A DNA stretch of 64,000 nucleotides from CAXMMR01 sp965198995 (lineage in GTDB: Bacteria; Pseudomonadota; Alphaproteobacteria; Acetobacterales; Acetobacteraceae), in assembly GCA_965198995.1 (NCBI GenBank), contig CBDAQG010000001.1:186001-250000 (forward strand). Reading direction: 5' to 3'. The translations under genes were made by a program, and so were the position numbers. This document shows, in pieces, positions 1-8,871 of this stretch. Under the pieces are notes generated by a model. It was given only the letters and a program-made list of their open reading frames with translations. It was not told where the DNA came from and did not search any database. Each line of letters begins with the position of its first letter. Position 1 is the first letter of the stretch.

Positions 1-1850
1 TTGCGGCGCCGCTCGTCCCACTCCTTCAGCACGATGCCGTCGTTGATGCTCCCCGGCTGGTCGCCGATCCAAAACGCCCGCATCTCGGGAAGGTCGCGAA
101 TGATCCGCTCGATCTGCGGGTCGTAGAGCCGGATCTGGTCGAGCGTGGCGCTCGGCGGCGCCGTCGCTGCGAGGATGATGAAGCCGCCATCCTCCTGCGG
201 CGCCAGCTCGTGCGCCGCGCCGCGGAACATCACCACGCTGGCGCCGACCACCAGGCAGGCGACCAGGATCGCCACCGGCCAAACCCGCAGCACGCCGCCG
301 AGCAGCCGCAGATACACGCGCTGCATCGCCGCCATCGCCCGGTCGCCAAGCCGCACGAGGATCCGCCCGCCGCCGGCATGCGGCCGCAGCATCCCCGCGC
401 ACATCATCGGCGACAGCGTCAGCGCCAACGCCGCCGAGACGGTCACGCTCGCCGCCAGCGTCACCGCAAACTCGGTGAACAGCGCCCCGGTCAGCCCCTT
501 CTGCAGCCCCACCGGCACATACGCCGCCACCAGCACCGCCGTCATCGCAATGATCGGGCTACCGAGCTCCCGCCCCGCCCGCATCGCCGCCGCCGCCGGC
601 GCCATCCCCTCGGCCAGATGCCGGCTCACGTTCTCGACGATGATGATCGCGTCATCCACCACCAGCCCGATCGCCAGCACCAGCGCCAGCAGCGTCAGCT
701 CGTTGATCGAGAAGCCGAACACAGACATCAGCGCCAGCGTGCCGATCAGCGACAGCGGGATGGTCACCACCGGGATCAGGACCGCCCGGAACGACCCGAG
801 AAACAGGAACACCACCAGGCTGACGATGCCAAGCGCTGCGGCAAGGCTGCGCAGCACCTCGTGGCGCGACGCGTTCAAGCCGATGGCCTGGTCGAACATG
901 ATCGAGGCGGCAATCCCCGGCGGCAGCGCGGCCTTCATCCTCGCGAAGGCGACCCGCAGGTCGCGCGACGTCGTGATCAAATTGCCGCCCGGCGTGCCGT
1001 TCACCGCCAGAAACAGCCCGGGCCCGAAATTGTCGGCCATGTTTTCGCTGGTGACGTCGGAGCCATACGCCACCTCGGCGACATCGCCGAGCCGCACCAG
1101 CGCCCCGTTCGCCTGCCTGACGACGAGCTGGCGGAACTCCGCCGGGCTGTGCAGACCGGAGGTTACAGCAAGGTTCGCATACGTCATCGCCCCGAGCGTG
1201 GTGCCCACGCCCGTCACGTAGTCGTTCGCCGCCAGCGCGTTGTAAACGTCGGTCGCGGTCAGCCCGTAGGCCGAAAGCCGGTCCGGCTGCAGCCAGATCC
1301 GCAGCGCCAGGTTCCCCGCCCCCTGGCTCTGCGCCAGCAGCACCCCCGGCACCGCCTGCAGCTGCGGCGCCATCACCCGGGTCACGTAGTCCGCCACCCG
1401 CTCCGGCGGCATCGTGTGCGACGTCACCGAGATCCCCATCAGGAAGGTCGCATTGTTGAGCAGCGTGATCACCGAGGCCTGCGAGCCCGGCGGCAACTGG
1501 TTGGCAACCGCGGCGACGTTCGCCTGCACCTCGCTCAGCGCGCGGTCAGGGTCCTGGTTGAGCCGCAGGTAGAGCGTGATCGTGCTCTGCCCGGTCTGGC
1601 TCTGCGACTGGATGTAGTCCACCCCCTGCGTCTGCGAGATCGCCGTCTCGATCGGCGTGGTGATGAACCCCGCCACCGTCGCCGCATCGGCGCCATAATA
1701 CGCCGTCGCGATCTGGATCGTCCCGCTCACCGTCTGCGGATACGCCAGCACCGGCAGCGACAGCCCGGCCCGCACGCCCGCCACCAGCAGCAGCAAGCTG
1801 ATCACGATCGAGAGCACCGGCCGGCGCACGAACACCTCGGTGAAGCGCAA
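1..1850 (-). CDS. RND multidrug efflux pump inner-membrane permease, partial (AcrB-like)
   Basis: Proton-driven inner-membrane pump of a tripartite efflux system. The visible 616 N-terminal codons begin with the FxxRPVLS-type first helix, followed by the periplasmic porter domain. A membrane block follows with SFRAVLIPVV and then the GLVVDDAI motif near residue 399, whose paired aspartates carry protons in AcrB-type pumps. The left edge cuts the gene, so the C-terminal half is missing. The start is probably TTG at 1850, three bases after the fusion-protein stop; GTG codons a few residues downstream are alternatives. It is the last visible gene of an operon with the fusion protein and outer-membrane factor. 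Substrate cannot be told from sequence. Confidence 0.93.
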   Translation of the reverse strand, partial: MRFTEVFVRRPVLSIVISLLLLVAGVRAGLSLPVLAYPQTVSGTIQIATAYYGADAATVAGFITTPIETAISQTQGVDYIQSQSQTGQSTITLYLRLNQDPDRALSEVQANVAAVANQLPPGSQASVITLLNNATFLMGISVTSHTMPPERVADYVTRVMAPQLQAVPGVLLAQSQGAGNLALRIWLQPDRLSAYGLTATDVYNALAANDYVTGVGTTLGAMTYANLAVTSGLHSPAEFRQLVVRQANGALVRLGDVAEVAYGSDVTSENMADNFGPGLFLAVNGTPGGNLITTSRDLRVAFARMKAALPPGIAASIMFDQAIGLNASRHEVLRSLAAALGIVSLVVFLFLGSFRAVLIPVVTIPLSLIGTLALMSVFGFSINELTLLALVLAIGLVVDDAIIIVENVSRHLAEGMAPAAAAMRAGRELGSPIIAMTAVLVAAYVPVGLQKGLTGALFTEFAVTLAASVTVSAALALTLSPMMCAGMLRPHAGGGRILVRLGDRAMAAMQRVYLRLLGGVLRVWPVAILVACLVVGASVVMFRGAAHELAPQEDGGFIILAATAPPSATLDQIRLYDPQIERIIRDLPEMRAFWIGDQPGSINDGIVLKEWDERRR

Positions 1851-1853
1851 AGC

Positions 1854-2924
1854 CTACTCCTCCGCCGGCTGCGGGCTGGCGCTCTCGCCCGGCCGAATTT
1901 GGTTGTTCACCACCACCACGCTGCCGTCATGCAGCTTCAACTGCCCGGCGCTCACCACCACGTCGCCCACAGCCAGCCCCGCCGCCACCGCCACCTGGTC
2001 GCCCCGCTCCGCCCCCGTCGTCACCAGCACCTGGTGCGCCACCAGCCGCCCGTCCGGGTCGTGACGCAGCACGTAGACGGTGTCCCCATACGTCGAGTAG
2101 GCGATCGCCGCCTGCGGCACCGTCACCGCCTCGCGCGCCGCCCCCGCCGCCACGTGCACGGTCGCAAACATCCCCGGCACCAGCGCATGGTCGCGGTTGT
2201 CGAGCGACGCCCGCACCACCGCGCTGCGGCTCGCCGCGTCCACCTGCGGGCTGATCGCCACCACCCGCGCCTCAAACCGCCGCCCCGCATAGGCGTCCAC
2301 CGAAACCGCCGCCGCATCACCCACATGCAGCATCGCCAGGGCCTCCTGCGGCACCGGGAAGTCGACATACATCGGCTCCAGCGCCTGCAAGGTGACGATG
2401 CCCGTCCCCGGCTGCAGATACTGGCCCAGATCCACCTGCCGTATCCCCAGCCGCCCGGCAAACGGCGCCCGCAGCACCTTCTCCTCCATCAGCGCCTGCT
2501 CGGCATCCACCTGCGCCCGTGCCGACGCCACCACCGAACGGTCATTGTCCACCACCGCCCGGCTGACCGCCTGCACCGCGTTCTGCTTGCTGTCACGCGC
2601 CAAATTGGTCGCCGCCAAATCCGCCTGCGCCCGCAACTGCACGAGCCGCGCCGGCTCGTCGTTCAGCCGCAGCCGCACCAGCACCGCTCCCGCCGCCACG
2701 TCCTGCCCGGAGACAAACCCGATCGCATCCACAATCCCGGCGACCTCAAACGCCAGCTCCGCCCCACGCTCCGCCCGCAAACTGCCGATCAGGTCCAGGC
2801 TCGGCTGCCAACTCTCCCGCTGCGCCACAACAGTCGAAACCGTCTGCACCGGCTCAGCCGCGACGGCGCGGACAGCGAAAAGAAGAAACAAGGCAAGGCC
2901 AGGGGCTTTGCCCCTGGACCCCAT
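1854..2924 (-). CDS. RND efflux periplasmic adaptor (membrane fusion protein, HlyD/AcrA family)
   Basis: Periplasmic adaptor linking the RND pump to the outer-membrane factor, 356 residues. After a signal-like N-terminus it shows the split lipoyl pattern (AELAFEVAGIVDAIGFVSGQDV and later APFAGRLGIRQVDLGQYLQPG), a helical hairpin between them and a beta-barrel domain. The only ATG in frame near the hydrophobic signal segment lies at 2924, inside an intergenic hairpin repeat. The first residues, MGSRGKAPG, are therefore repeat-encoded and supply the positive n-region of the signal peptide. The reading frame stays open further upstream, but that part is antisense-like junk overlapping the outer-membrane factor gene. 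It is flanked directly by the pump gene downstream (3-bp gap). Confidence 0.9.
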   Translation of the reverse strand: MGSRGKAPGLALFLLFAVRAVAAEPVQTVSTVVAQRESWQPSLDLIGSLRAERGAELAFEVAGIVDAIGFVSGQDVAAGAVLVRLRLNDEPARLVQLRAQADLAATNLARDSKQNAVQAVSRAVVDNDRSVVASARAQVDAEQALMEEKVLRAPFAGRLGIRQVDLGQYLQPGTGIVTLQALEPMYVDFPVPQEALAMLHVGDAAAVSVDAYAGRRFEARVVAISPQVDAASRSAVVRASLDNRDHALVPGMFATVHVAAGAAREAVTVPQAAIAYSTYGDTVYVLRHDPDGRLVAHQVLVTTGAERGDQVAVAAGLAVGDVVVSAGQLKLHDGSVVVVNNQIRPGESASPQPAEE

Positions 2925-3106
2925 TAAAGGCGGAGCCTTTAAAATCCATTTCTTTTCCGTGACTCCATGGCCAAGCCAATGCCACGGGGAAACAAGTTTG
3001 AATGGCGTCGCCAAGCAAAAAAAAGCGTGGTCTGCACCAAACGGATGCGGGTCTGGGGGCGCCGCCCCCAGCGGGTCCAGGGCAGCGCCCTGGCCTTCCT
3101 TCTGGC
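2886..3106. repeat. Modular intergenic hairpin repeat, copy 1
   Basis: Three hairpin modules are visible. One is an aggggc/gcccct stem at about 2900-2916. The second is the aaaggcggagccttt stem near 2926-2940, followed by aaatccattt. The third is a gtctgggggc/gcccccag stem with an agggcagcgccct stem at about 3050-3092. The same modules recur at 6.5, 8.9, 10.8, 25.7, 34.1, 44.2, 48.4 and 53.0 kb. This copy lies between the outer-membrane factor and adaptor genes and provides the adaptor's start codon. Confidence 0.85.
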
Positions 3107-4630
3107 TCAAGATGCACTCCAAGGCAGCAGCGAATGCGCCACGTCCGGTGGCGGCGGTGGTTCGTCGTGTCGGTTCCACCACCCGCCGCCCAGCGCCACA
3201 TACAGCGCCGCGCTGTCGGCATACCGGTTCGCCCGCGCCCGGATCAGCCCGTTGGCCGCCGTCTGAAACGTGATCTCCGCCTGCAGCACGGTGATGTAGG
3301 CGACGCCGCCGAAGCCGTATTGCAGCTTCGCCAGCGCGAGGCTGCGCGCCGCCGCCTGCTCGGCCGCCAGCTGCGCCACCAGCAAATCGCTGTCCTGCTG
3401 GATCTGCACCAGCGTGTCGGCGACGTTCTGGATCGCCCCGAGCGCCGTCTGCCGCCACTGCGCCGCCTGCTGCCGCATCGCCGCCACCGCCGCGCGCTGC
3501 TGATGCAGCAGCAGCCCGCCCTCGAAGATCGGCTGCAACGCCTGGGTCAGCAGCGTCGCGAGCCCATTGCCGGGCGTCAGCAACTGCGAGGTGCGGACCG
3601 CCGCGGTGCCGAGTGCCGCGCTCAGCGTCACCTGCGGCAGCCGGTTGGCGATTGCCACCCCCACCGCCGCCGTCGCCGCGTGCAGGTTCGCCTCCGCCTG
3701 GCGCACATCCGGCCGCTGCTCCAGCAGCGCCACCGGAAAGCTGACCGGCAGCGCCTCCGGCAGGCTGAGCGCGTCGAGCTCGAGCGCCGGCAGCCCGGCC
3801 GCCTCCGGCGTCGTGCCGAGGTCGGCCGCCAGCGCGTCGCGCGCCTGCCCGAGTGCTGTGAGCAGCGGCGGCAACAGCGCCTCCTGCGCCGCCAGCTGCG
3901 ACTGCTGCAGCGCCACGTCCGTCCCGGTCGCCCCGCCGAGCGCGAACTGGCTCTGCACAGTGGCCAGGTAGTGCCGCTCGAAGTCGATCACCTGCCGCTG
4001 CACGCTGATCTGGCCGCGCAGCGACGCCTCGTTGATCGCGGTGGCGACGATGTTGCCGGTGAGCGTGAGGTCGGTCGCCTCCAGCAGCGCCCGCTCGGCG
4101 TCGCTCAGCGCCGCCTGCTGCTCGATGCTCCGCCGCACCCCGCCCCAGAGGTCGAAATTATAGTTCAGCGTCAGCTGCGCATCGTAGTAGCCGTAGCTGA
4201 AGGTCCTGCTCTCGATGCCGGTCGCCGCCCCTGGGAACTCGCCGCGGTCGCGAAACACCGTGCCGGTCACCTGCGGCAGCAGGCCGCTATACTGCGCCAG
4301 CGTCAGCTCGTGAGCGTTGCGCAGCGCCTGGCGCGCCGCCTCGATGCCGGGGTTGTCGCGCAGCCCGGCCGCCACCAGCCCGCTCAGCGCCGGGTTGTGG
4401 AACATCGCCCACCAGTCGCCGGCGATGTCCTGCCCGGGCGAGAGCGTCTGCGCCGCCCCGCCCGCCACCGTGGCGGCACTGGTCCGTTCCGGCTGCGGAT
4501 CCTCCGTGTAGCGCGTCAGCGCCGTCGCCGCACCGTATTCGGGCGCCGGCGGATGGAAGGTCGGCCCGACAGCGCAGCCGCTCAGCACGACGCACAGGCT
4601 CGACACGACTGTCACGCTCAATCGCAGCAT
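3107..4630 (-). CDS. Efflux outer-membrane factor, NodT/TolC-type lipoprotein
   Basis: Outer-membrane channel of the efflux system, 507 residues, the usual size for this family. The N-terminus has a lipoprotein signal with the lipobox LSGC near residue 18. Two OEP repeats follow, rich in long coiled helices: NPGIEAARQALRNAHE in the first half and RPDVRQAEANLHAATA in the second. The C-terminus ends in a proline-rich stretch close to the repeat. It is the first gene of the minus-strand operon with adaptor and pump, and its start ATG at 4630 fits the signal peptide. No TetR or MarR regulator gene lies next to it in the window. Confidence 0.93.
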   Translation of the reverse strand: MLRLSVTVVSSLCVVLSGCAVGPTFHPPAPEYGAATALTRYTEDPQPERTSAATVAGGAAQTLSPGQDIAGDWWAMFHNPALSGLVAAGLRDNPGIEAARQALRNAHELTLAQYSGLLPQVTGTVFRDRGEFPGAATGIESRTFSYGYYDAQLTLNYNFDLWGGVRRSIEQQAALSDAERALLEATDLTLTGNIVATAINEASLRGQISVQRQVIDFERHYLATVQSQFALGGATGTDVALQQSQLAAQEALLPPLLTALGQARDALAADLGTTPEAAGLPALELDALSLPEALPVSFPVALLEQRPDVRQAEANLHAATAAVGVAIANRLPQVTLSAALGTAAVRTSQLLTPGNGLATLLTQALQPIFEGGLLLHQQRAAVAAMRQQAAQWRQTALGAIQNVADTLVQIQQDSDLLVAQLAAEQAAARSLALAKLQYGFGGVAYITVLQAEITFQTAANGLIRARANRYADSAALYVALGGGWWNRHDEPPPPPDVAHSLLPWSAS

Positions 4631-5046
4631 GGTTAGAGGCAGGCAAGACCAGGGATGTCCGCCCGGGACTCCATCATCATGCCGGAGCGCGCGTCGCTCG
4701 ATGCCAGGGCTTGCGAACTCCGCCCATCCGTCGCCACGGAGTGGCGATCATGTCCCAGCCGGTCGGCCCACCTCAGCATCGCGATCCATCTCCATCGAAC
4801 AGCGCGAACTTTGCAGGCCTCATGCCATGACCTAGACGACTGATATCGAACGTTAATCGCAAGGCGTTCAGGAACGGTCCAGGCATAATCAGCAAAATTG
4901 ATCATCGTGTGGCGGAACCCGCCATTGTTCAAAACGGATACTCAAGTGTTCGGGAGCGCCTCAGTCCGATTGCAACCGGCTCGGTTGACTACCGCATCAC
5001 GTCATCGTGCGCCAGCGTCACTACTGCTACGCGCAGGCCTCAAGGC
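4631..5046. other. Intergenic region upstream of the efflux operon
   Basis: This 416-base gap has no convincing gene. It holds an AT-richer stretch at about 4840-4930 that probably contains the minus-strand promoter of the efflux operon, and a short perfect hairpin (tcgccac/gtggcga) at 4731-4747. I found no clear -35/-10 pair. The short open frames on both strands here look random. Confidence 0.4.
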
Positions 5047-6492
5047 TCACGTCGAACCCTCGATCGTCGACCGCTTCGCTCCGGCCACGCCGCGCGCCCG
5101 CTCCAGCAGCGCCTCCCAGGCGCCGGCCACCACCGCCGGCCGAAACCGCGCCAGCACCGCCGCCCGCCGCGCCGCCAATCCCTCCCGCAGCCCCGCCTCC
5201 GGCACAACCGCCACCAGCCGCGCCATCTGCCCGGCCAGCGCCTCGACGTCATACGGGTCGAAGAACAGCGCCGCCTCGCCGAAAATCCAGCGATACACCG
5301 GCAACTCCGACAGCAGCACCGGGCATCCCGCCTGCAGCGCCTCCAACGGCGGCAGCCCGAACCCCTCGTTGAACGACGCCGACACCAGGCAGCGCGCCCG
5401 CGCCATCAGCAGCTGCAGCTCGTCCGATGGCACCCCCGCCAGATGCAGGATGGCGCCGCTCGCCACCCCCGCCCGCATCGCCGCCATTACCCCCTCGTCC
5501 CGCCACCCCAACCCGCCGACGATCACCAGCCGCAGCGCCGGGTTCACCCGCGCCCGCACCCGCTCGAACGCCGCCAGCAGCGCCGGATAATTCTTCCGCG
5601 GCTCCAGCGTCGACACCGCAATGACGTAGGGCGCATCCCCCGGCGCCTCCCACCCCGCCGGCGCCGCCGCCTCCCCCAGCGCCCGAAAGCTCAGATGCCG
5701 CGTGATCACCGCCCCGGTCTCCAACGCCGCCAGCGCCTCCGCCGCCACCACCGGCGGCGCCACCGCGCACGGCACCACGCTCGCCAGCCCCGCCCGCCGC
5801 GGGTCCAGCACCAGCAGCGCCTCCAGCGCCTGCGGGCTGTCGCAGGCGAACATCGTCCCCGGCGGACACGCCCGCACCAGCGCCTGATGCGCCACCCCCG
5901 CCTGCCAACTCACCACCGTGTCGGTGTCCGTCACCGGCACCGCGTCGTGAAACCGCATGATCGGTGTAACCCCCGGCGGCAACGCCACCGGCCGCGGCAT
6001 GCAGAACAGCACCGCCTCAAACCCACCCGCCGCCAACCGCTGCAACCCCAACCGCCGCCCCCGCAGCGTCCGGTCGATGATCCGCGCTACCGCCAGGTCA
6101 GTCGCCAAAAACGGCCGCGCCAGCACCACCGCCCGGTCCGCCGGCGCCAACGTCGCGGCAAACAGAATGCGCCACACCGCATCCTCCTGCCCCGCCGCCA
6201 GCGGCGCCAAGGCAAACCCCGACCGCAACTGCGCCCGCATCTCCCCCGGCACCCGCAACCCACGCCGCAACGAGGCATTGCGCCAATTCCGCGCCATCCA
6301 ATGCAACACCGCCGCCGTCGCCGCCGGGTTCGCATCCCCAGCCAGCCGAGGCAGATCATGCCGCCCCGTCGGCATCAGCAAGCCCGACGGCTCGGCCACG
6401 TCACACAACATCCGAAACACCAGGCGGATATCCTGCGCGATGCCGACATGCCCCGCCGCCGCGTGCGAGAGGTCGACGAGGACGCGGGTCAA
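5047..6492 (-). CDS. Glycosyltransferase family 4 (GT-B fold)
   Basis: Transfers a sugar from an activated donor, probably in polysaccharide or glycolipid assembly; the substrate is not predictable. The C-terminal half has the family signature: VSTLEPRKNYPALLAAFE, then ASFNEGFGLPPLEAL with the two conserved glutamates, and GCPVLLSELPVYRWIFGEAALFFDPYD. The likely start is TTG at 6492 (481 residues), which begins MTRVLVDLS, a normal Rossmann strand. An in-frame ATG at 6549 would add 19 residues translated from the hairpin repeat (MDFKGSAFNGV...), which look like an artefact, although translation from it cannot be excluded. The gene stands alone, with no polysaccharide cluster beside it. Confidence 0.85.
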   Translation of the reverse strand: MTRVLVDLSHAAAGHVGIAQDIRLVFRMLCDVAEPSGLLMPTGRHDLPRLAGDANPAATAAVLHWMARNWRNASLRRGLRVPGEMRAQLRSGFALAPLAAGQEDAVWRILFAATLAPADRAVVLARPFLATDLAVARIIDRTLRGRRLGLQRLAAGGFEAVLFCMPRPVALPPGVTPIMRFHDAVPVTDTDTVVSWQAGVAHQALVRACPPGTMFACDSPQALEALLVLDPRRAGLASVVPCAVAPPVVAAEALAALETGAVITRHLSFRALGEAAAPAGWEAPGDAPYVIAVSTLEPRKNYPALLAAFERVRARVNPALRLVIVGGLGWRDEGVMAAMRAGVASGAILHLAGVPSDELQLLMARARCLVSASFNEGFGLPPLEALQAGCPVLLSELPVYRWIFGEAALFFDPYDVEALAGQMARLVAVVPEAGLREGLAARRAAVLARFRPAVVAGAWEALLERARGVAGAKRSTIEGST

Positions 6493-6674
6493 GGAAGGCG
6501 AGGGGCGTTGCCCCTCGACCCCATTAAAGGCGGAGCCTTTAAAATCCATTTCTTATTCATGCTGACTGGGCGAGGTCGGTGCCGTGGGGGGGGGGGGGCG
6601 GGATTTGCATGACGTCGCCAAGCAAGAAGGCGCCCGTCCGGACTTCAGACGGATGCGGGTCTGGGGCCCTGGCC
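6493..6674. repeat. Modular intergenic hairpin repeat, copy 2, with a 13-G tract
   Basis: Carries the aggggc/gcccct stem (about 6500-6516), the aaaggcggagccttt module with aaatccattt (6526-6550) and a gggtctggggcc remnant near 6656-6668. A run of 13 G at 6586-6598 lies about 37 bases upstream of the repeat ATG of the glycosyltransferase and about 95 bases upstream of its TTG start. Confidence 0.8.
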
Positions 6675-7907
6675 TTAGAGCCTGCCGCCTTTCCTGCCCG
6701 CTGATGCCCCCAACCGGAGCCGCAACGCGTTAAGCTTGATGAACCCGCCCGCGTCCACCTGGTCATAGGCGCCCTGGTCGTCTTCGAAGGTCACCACCTT
6801 CATCGAGTGCAGCGAGTTCGGGCTTTCGCGTCCGATCACCGTCACGTTGCCCTTGTAGAGCCGCAGCCGCACGGTGCCGCTCACCGAGGCCTGGCTGGCG
6901 TCGATCGCCGCCTGCAGCATCCGCCGCTCCGGGCTGAACCAAAACCCGTTGTAGATCATTTCGGCATAGCGCGGCATCAGCGCGTCCTTCAGGTGCGCCG
7001 CCTCGCGGTCGAGCGTGATGCTCTCGATGCCGCGATGTGCCGCGAGCAGGATGGTGCCGCCCGGCGTCTCGTAGATGCCGCGCGACTTCATCCCCACGAA
7101 CCGGTTCTCCACCAGGTCGAGCCGCCCGATCCCGTTGGCGCCGCCAAGCTCGTTGAGCCTGGTCAGCAGCGCCGCCGGCGAGAGCGCCGCCCCGTCGATC
7201 GCCACCGGGTCGCCGTGCGCGAACTCGATCGAGATCACGGTGGCCCGGTCCGGCGCCGCCTCCGGGCTCACCGTGCGCTGGAAGACGAACTCCTCCGGCT
7301 CCTGGGCCGGATCCTCGATCACCTGGCCTTCCGAGGAGGAGTGCAGCAAATTGGCATCGACGCTGAACGGCGCCTCGCCGCGCTTGTTCTTGGCGATCGG
7401 GATCTGATTGGCCTCGGCGAACTCGAGCAGCCGGGTGCGGCTGGTGAGGTCCCATTCGCGCCAGGGCGCGATCACCGTCACGTCCGGCTTCAGCGAGTAG
7501 TAGGAGAGCTCGAACCGCACCTGGTCGTTGCCCTTCCCGGTGGCGCCGTGCGCCACCGCGTCCGCCCCCACCTGCTCGGCGATCTCGATCTGCCGCTGAG
7601 CGATCAGCGGCCGCGCAATCGAGGTGCCCAGCAGGTATTGCCCCTCGTAGAGGGTGTTGGCGCGGAACATCGGAAACACGAAGTCGCGCACGAACGCCTC
7701 GCGCAGATCGTCGACGAAGATCTCGCGCACGCCCATCATCTCGGCCTTGCGCCGCGCCGGCTCCAGCTCCTCGCCCTGCCCGAGGTCGGCGGTGAACGTC
7801 ACCACCTCGCAGCCATAGGTCGTCTGCAGCCAGCGCAGGATGACGCTGGTGTCCAGGCCGCCCGAGTAGGCGAGCACAACCTTCTTCACCGTCCTGGTCA
7901 TCGGCAC
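6675..7907 (-). CDS. argG: Argininosuccinate synthase
   Basis: Condenses citrulline and aspartate with ATP to argininosuccinate, the seventh step of arginine biosynthesis, in the cytoplasm. The N-terminal PP-loop AYSGGLDTS is at residues 13-21, followed by the conserved FTADLGQGEE, the GTSIARPLIA block and the GATGKGNDQVRFE substrate loop. The 410 residues match the family length. Start ATG at 7907, with an in-frame ATG two codons later as an alternative. It stands alone on the minus strand. Ornithine carbamoyltransferase, the preceding pathway step, is 17 kb away at 24.7 kb, so the pathway genes are scattered. Confidence 0.97.
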   Translation of the reverse strand: MPMTRTVKKVVLAYSGGLDTSVILRWLQTTYGCEVVTFTADLGQGEELEPARRKAEMMGVREIFVDDLREAFVRDFVFPMFRANTLYEGQYLLGTSIARPLIAQRQIEIAEQVGADAVAHGATGKGNDQVRFELSYYSLKPDVTVIAPWREWDLTSRTRLLEFAEANQIPIAKNKRGEAPFSVDANLLHSSSEGQVIEDPAQEPEEFVFQRTVSPEAAPDRATVISIEFAHGDPVAIDGAALSPAALLTRLNELGGANGIGRLDLVENRFVGMKSRGIYETPGGTILLAAHRGIESITLDREAAHLKDALMPRYAEMIYNGFWFSPERRMLQAAIDASQASVSGTVRLRLYKGNVTVIGRESPNSLHSMKVVTFEDDQGAYDQVDAGGFIKLNALRLRLGASAGRKGGRL

Positions 7908-8037
7908 GCTCCTGTGGCCACGCTTTGCCTAAGCACAGCAAGCCCCATCGAAACGCAAGCGCCCGAACGCGATCGTTGCGACGTTGCCGGACGGCAGTTA
8001 GAACTGCTCACGCCGCGGGCGCACACAGCAGGCAAGG

Positions 8038-8061
8038 AAATCTTGCCTATTGGCAAGATTT
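8038..8061. promoter_or_regulatory. Perfect 10-bp inverted repeat between argG and the divergent gene
   Basis: Arms aaatcttgcc and ggcaagattt are separated by tatt. The site is about 130 bases upstream of argG and 90 bases upstream of the plus-strand gene at 8152. It resembles a regulator-binding palindrome; the short T run after the right arm also allows a weak terminator. No regulator gene lies nearby. Confidence 0.5.
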
Positions 8062-8151
8062 TCGCTAACCCATTGATTTACCATAACGTGGCCGCAGAGA
8101 ACTGAGGCGAGCTTCCTTCCCGCCCCACCCGCACTGCGCTAAATTGACGGC

Positions 8152-8871
8152 ATGGAGCAGGACGCCTTCCGGGACCAGGCCTTCGTCTCGCGCCTCAGCA
8201 AGCTGCTCCCCATGCTCGGCTCCTCGCAGGCCGGCGAGGCAGAGGCGGCGCGCACCAAGCTGCTCGAGCATCTCAGCCACCACCGCCTGTCCCTCAGCGA
8301 CCTCGCCGATCGCCTCGGCGGCGCCCCCTCCCGCCAGTCCCGCCGCCGCGACCCCGACGACACGCCCCGGCTCGACCTGCAGCAGGCGCTCGAGGCGGCC
8401 CGCCTGGCCGAAAACCGCGCCTACACGATGGTCCGCCAGAACGCGGTGCTGCGCCGCCAGCTCGACCAGGCCGAGCTCGCCCGCCAGAAGCTCGCCGCCC
8501 GCCGCAACTACGGCCTGATCGTCGGCAGCTCCGGCTACGTGTTCCTGCTGCTCGGCGCGCTGATCGTCTACGGCGGCGTCTTCCAGCCCGCCGCCCCCGC
8601 GCCCCCCACCGCCGCCGGCCCGCCGGTGACGATCGGGTTGACCTATCCCCGCCCCAGCCTGGACGGTGACGCCGGCCGCACCGCCACCGTGCTCGCCGAC
8701 GACCAGCCCGTCCACGCCGACCCCACCAACAGCTCCCCCGTCCGCACCTACCTACCCCGCGGCACCTCGGTGCTGGAGCTCTACCGCGTCACCCATAACG
8801 GCCTGGAATGGTCCCAAATCCGCAGCGAAGCCGGCGTCGGCTTCATCCCATCGACATCGATCACGAAGTAA
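8152..8871 (+). CDS. Membrane-anchored protein with C-terminal SH3-like domain
   Basis: Unknown function, 239 residues. The N-terminal ~120 residues are charged and helical with coiled-coil character (LDLQQALEAARLAENRAYTM and on). A single transmembrane helix follows (YVFLLLGALIVYGGVF, about residues 128-145), then a proline/alanine linker. The C-terminal part (TATVLADDQPVHADPTN... to GVGFIPSTSI) has the spacing of a bacterial SH3-like domain, which often binds cell-wall material. Topology would put the helical part in the cytoplasm and the SH3-like domain in the periplasm. It is monocistronic, divergent from argG, and followed by a hairpin repeat. Confidence 0.75.
   Translation: MEQDAFRDQAFVSRLSKLLPMLGSSQAGEAEAARTKLLEHLSHHRLSLSDLADRLGGAPSRQSRRRDPDDTPRLDLQQALEAARLAENRAYTMVRQNAVLRRQLDQAELARQKLAARRNYGLIVGSSGYVFLLLGALIVYGGVFQPAAPAPPTAAGPPVTIGLTYPRPSLDGDAGRTATVLADDQPVHADPTNSSPVRTYLPRGTSVLELYRVTHNGLEWSQIRSEAGVGFIPSTSITK

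Noticed and set aside
210..4646. Very long plus-strand open frames opposite the efflux operon
   Set aside because: They are antisense to well-recognised RND, adaptor and outer-membrane genes, and their sequences are arginine/histidine/proline-rich, typical of the complement of high-GC coding DNA.
4633..4932. A 99-codon minus-strand frame upstream of the efflux operon
   Set aside because: No ribosome site, random composition, and it covers the likely promoter region.
6493..6549. Extended N-terminus of the glycosyltransferase from ATG 6549
   Set aside because: The extra residues are the translated hairpin repeat also seen before other genes; the conserved fold starts at the TTG.
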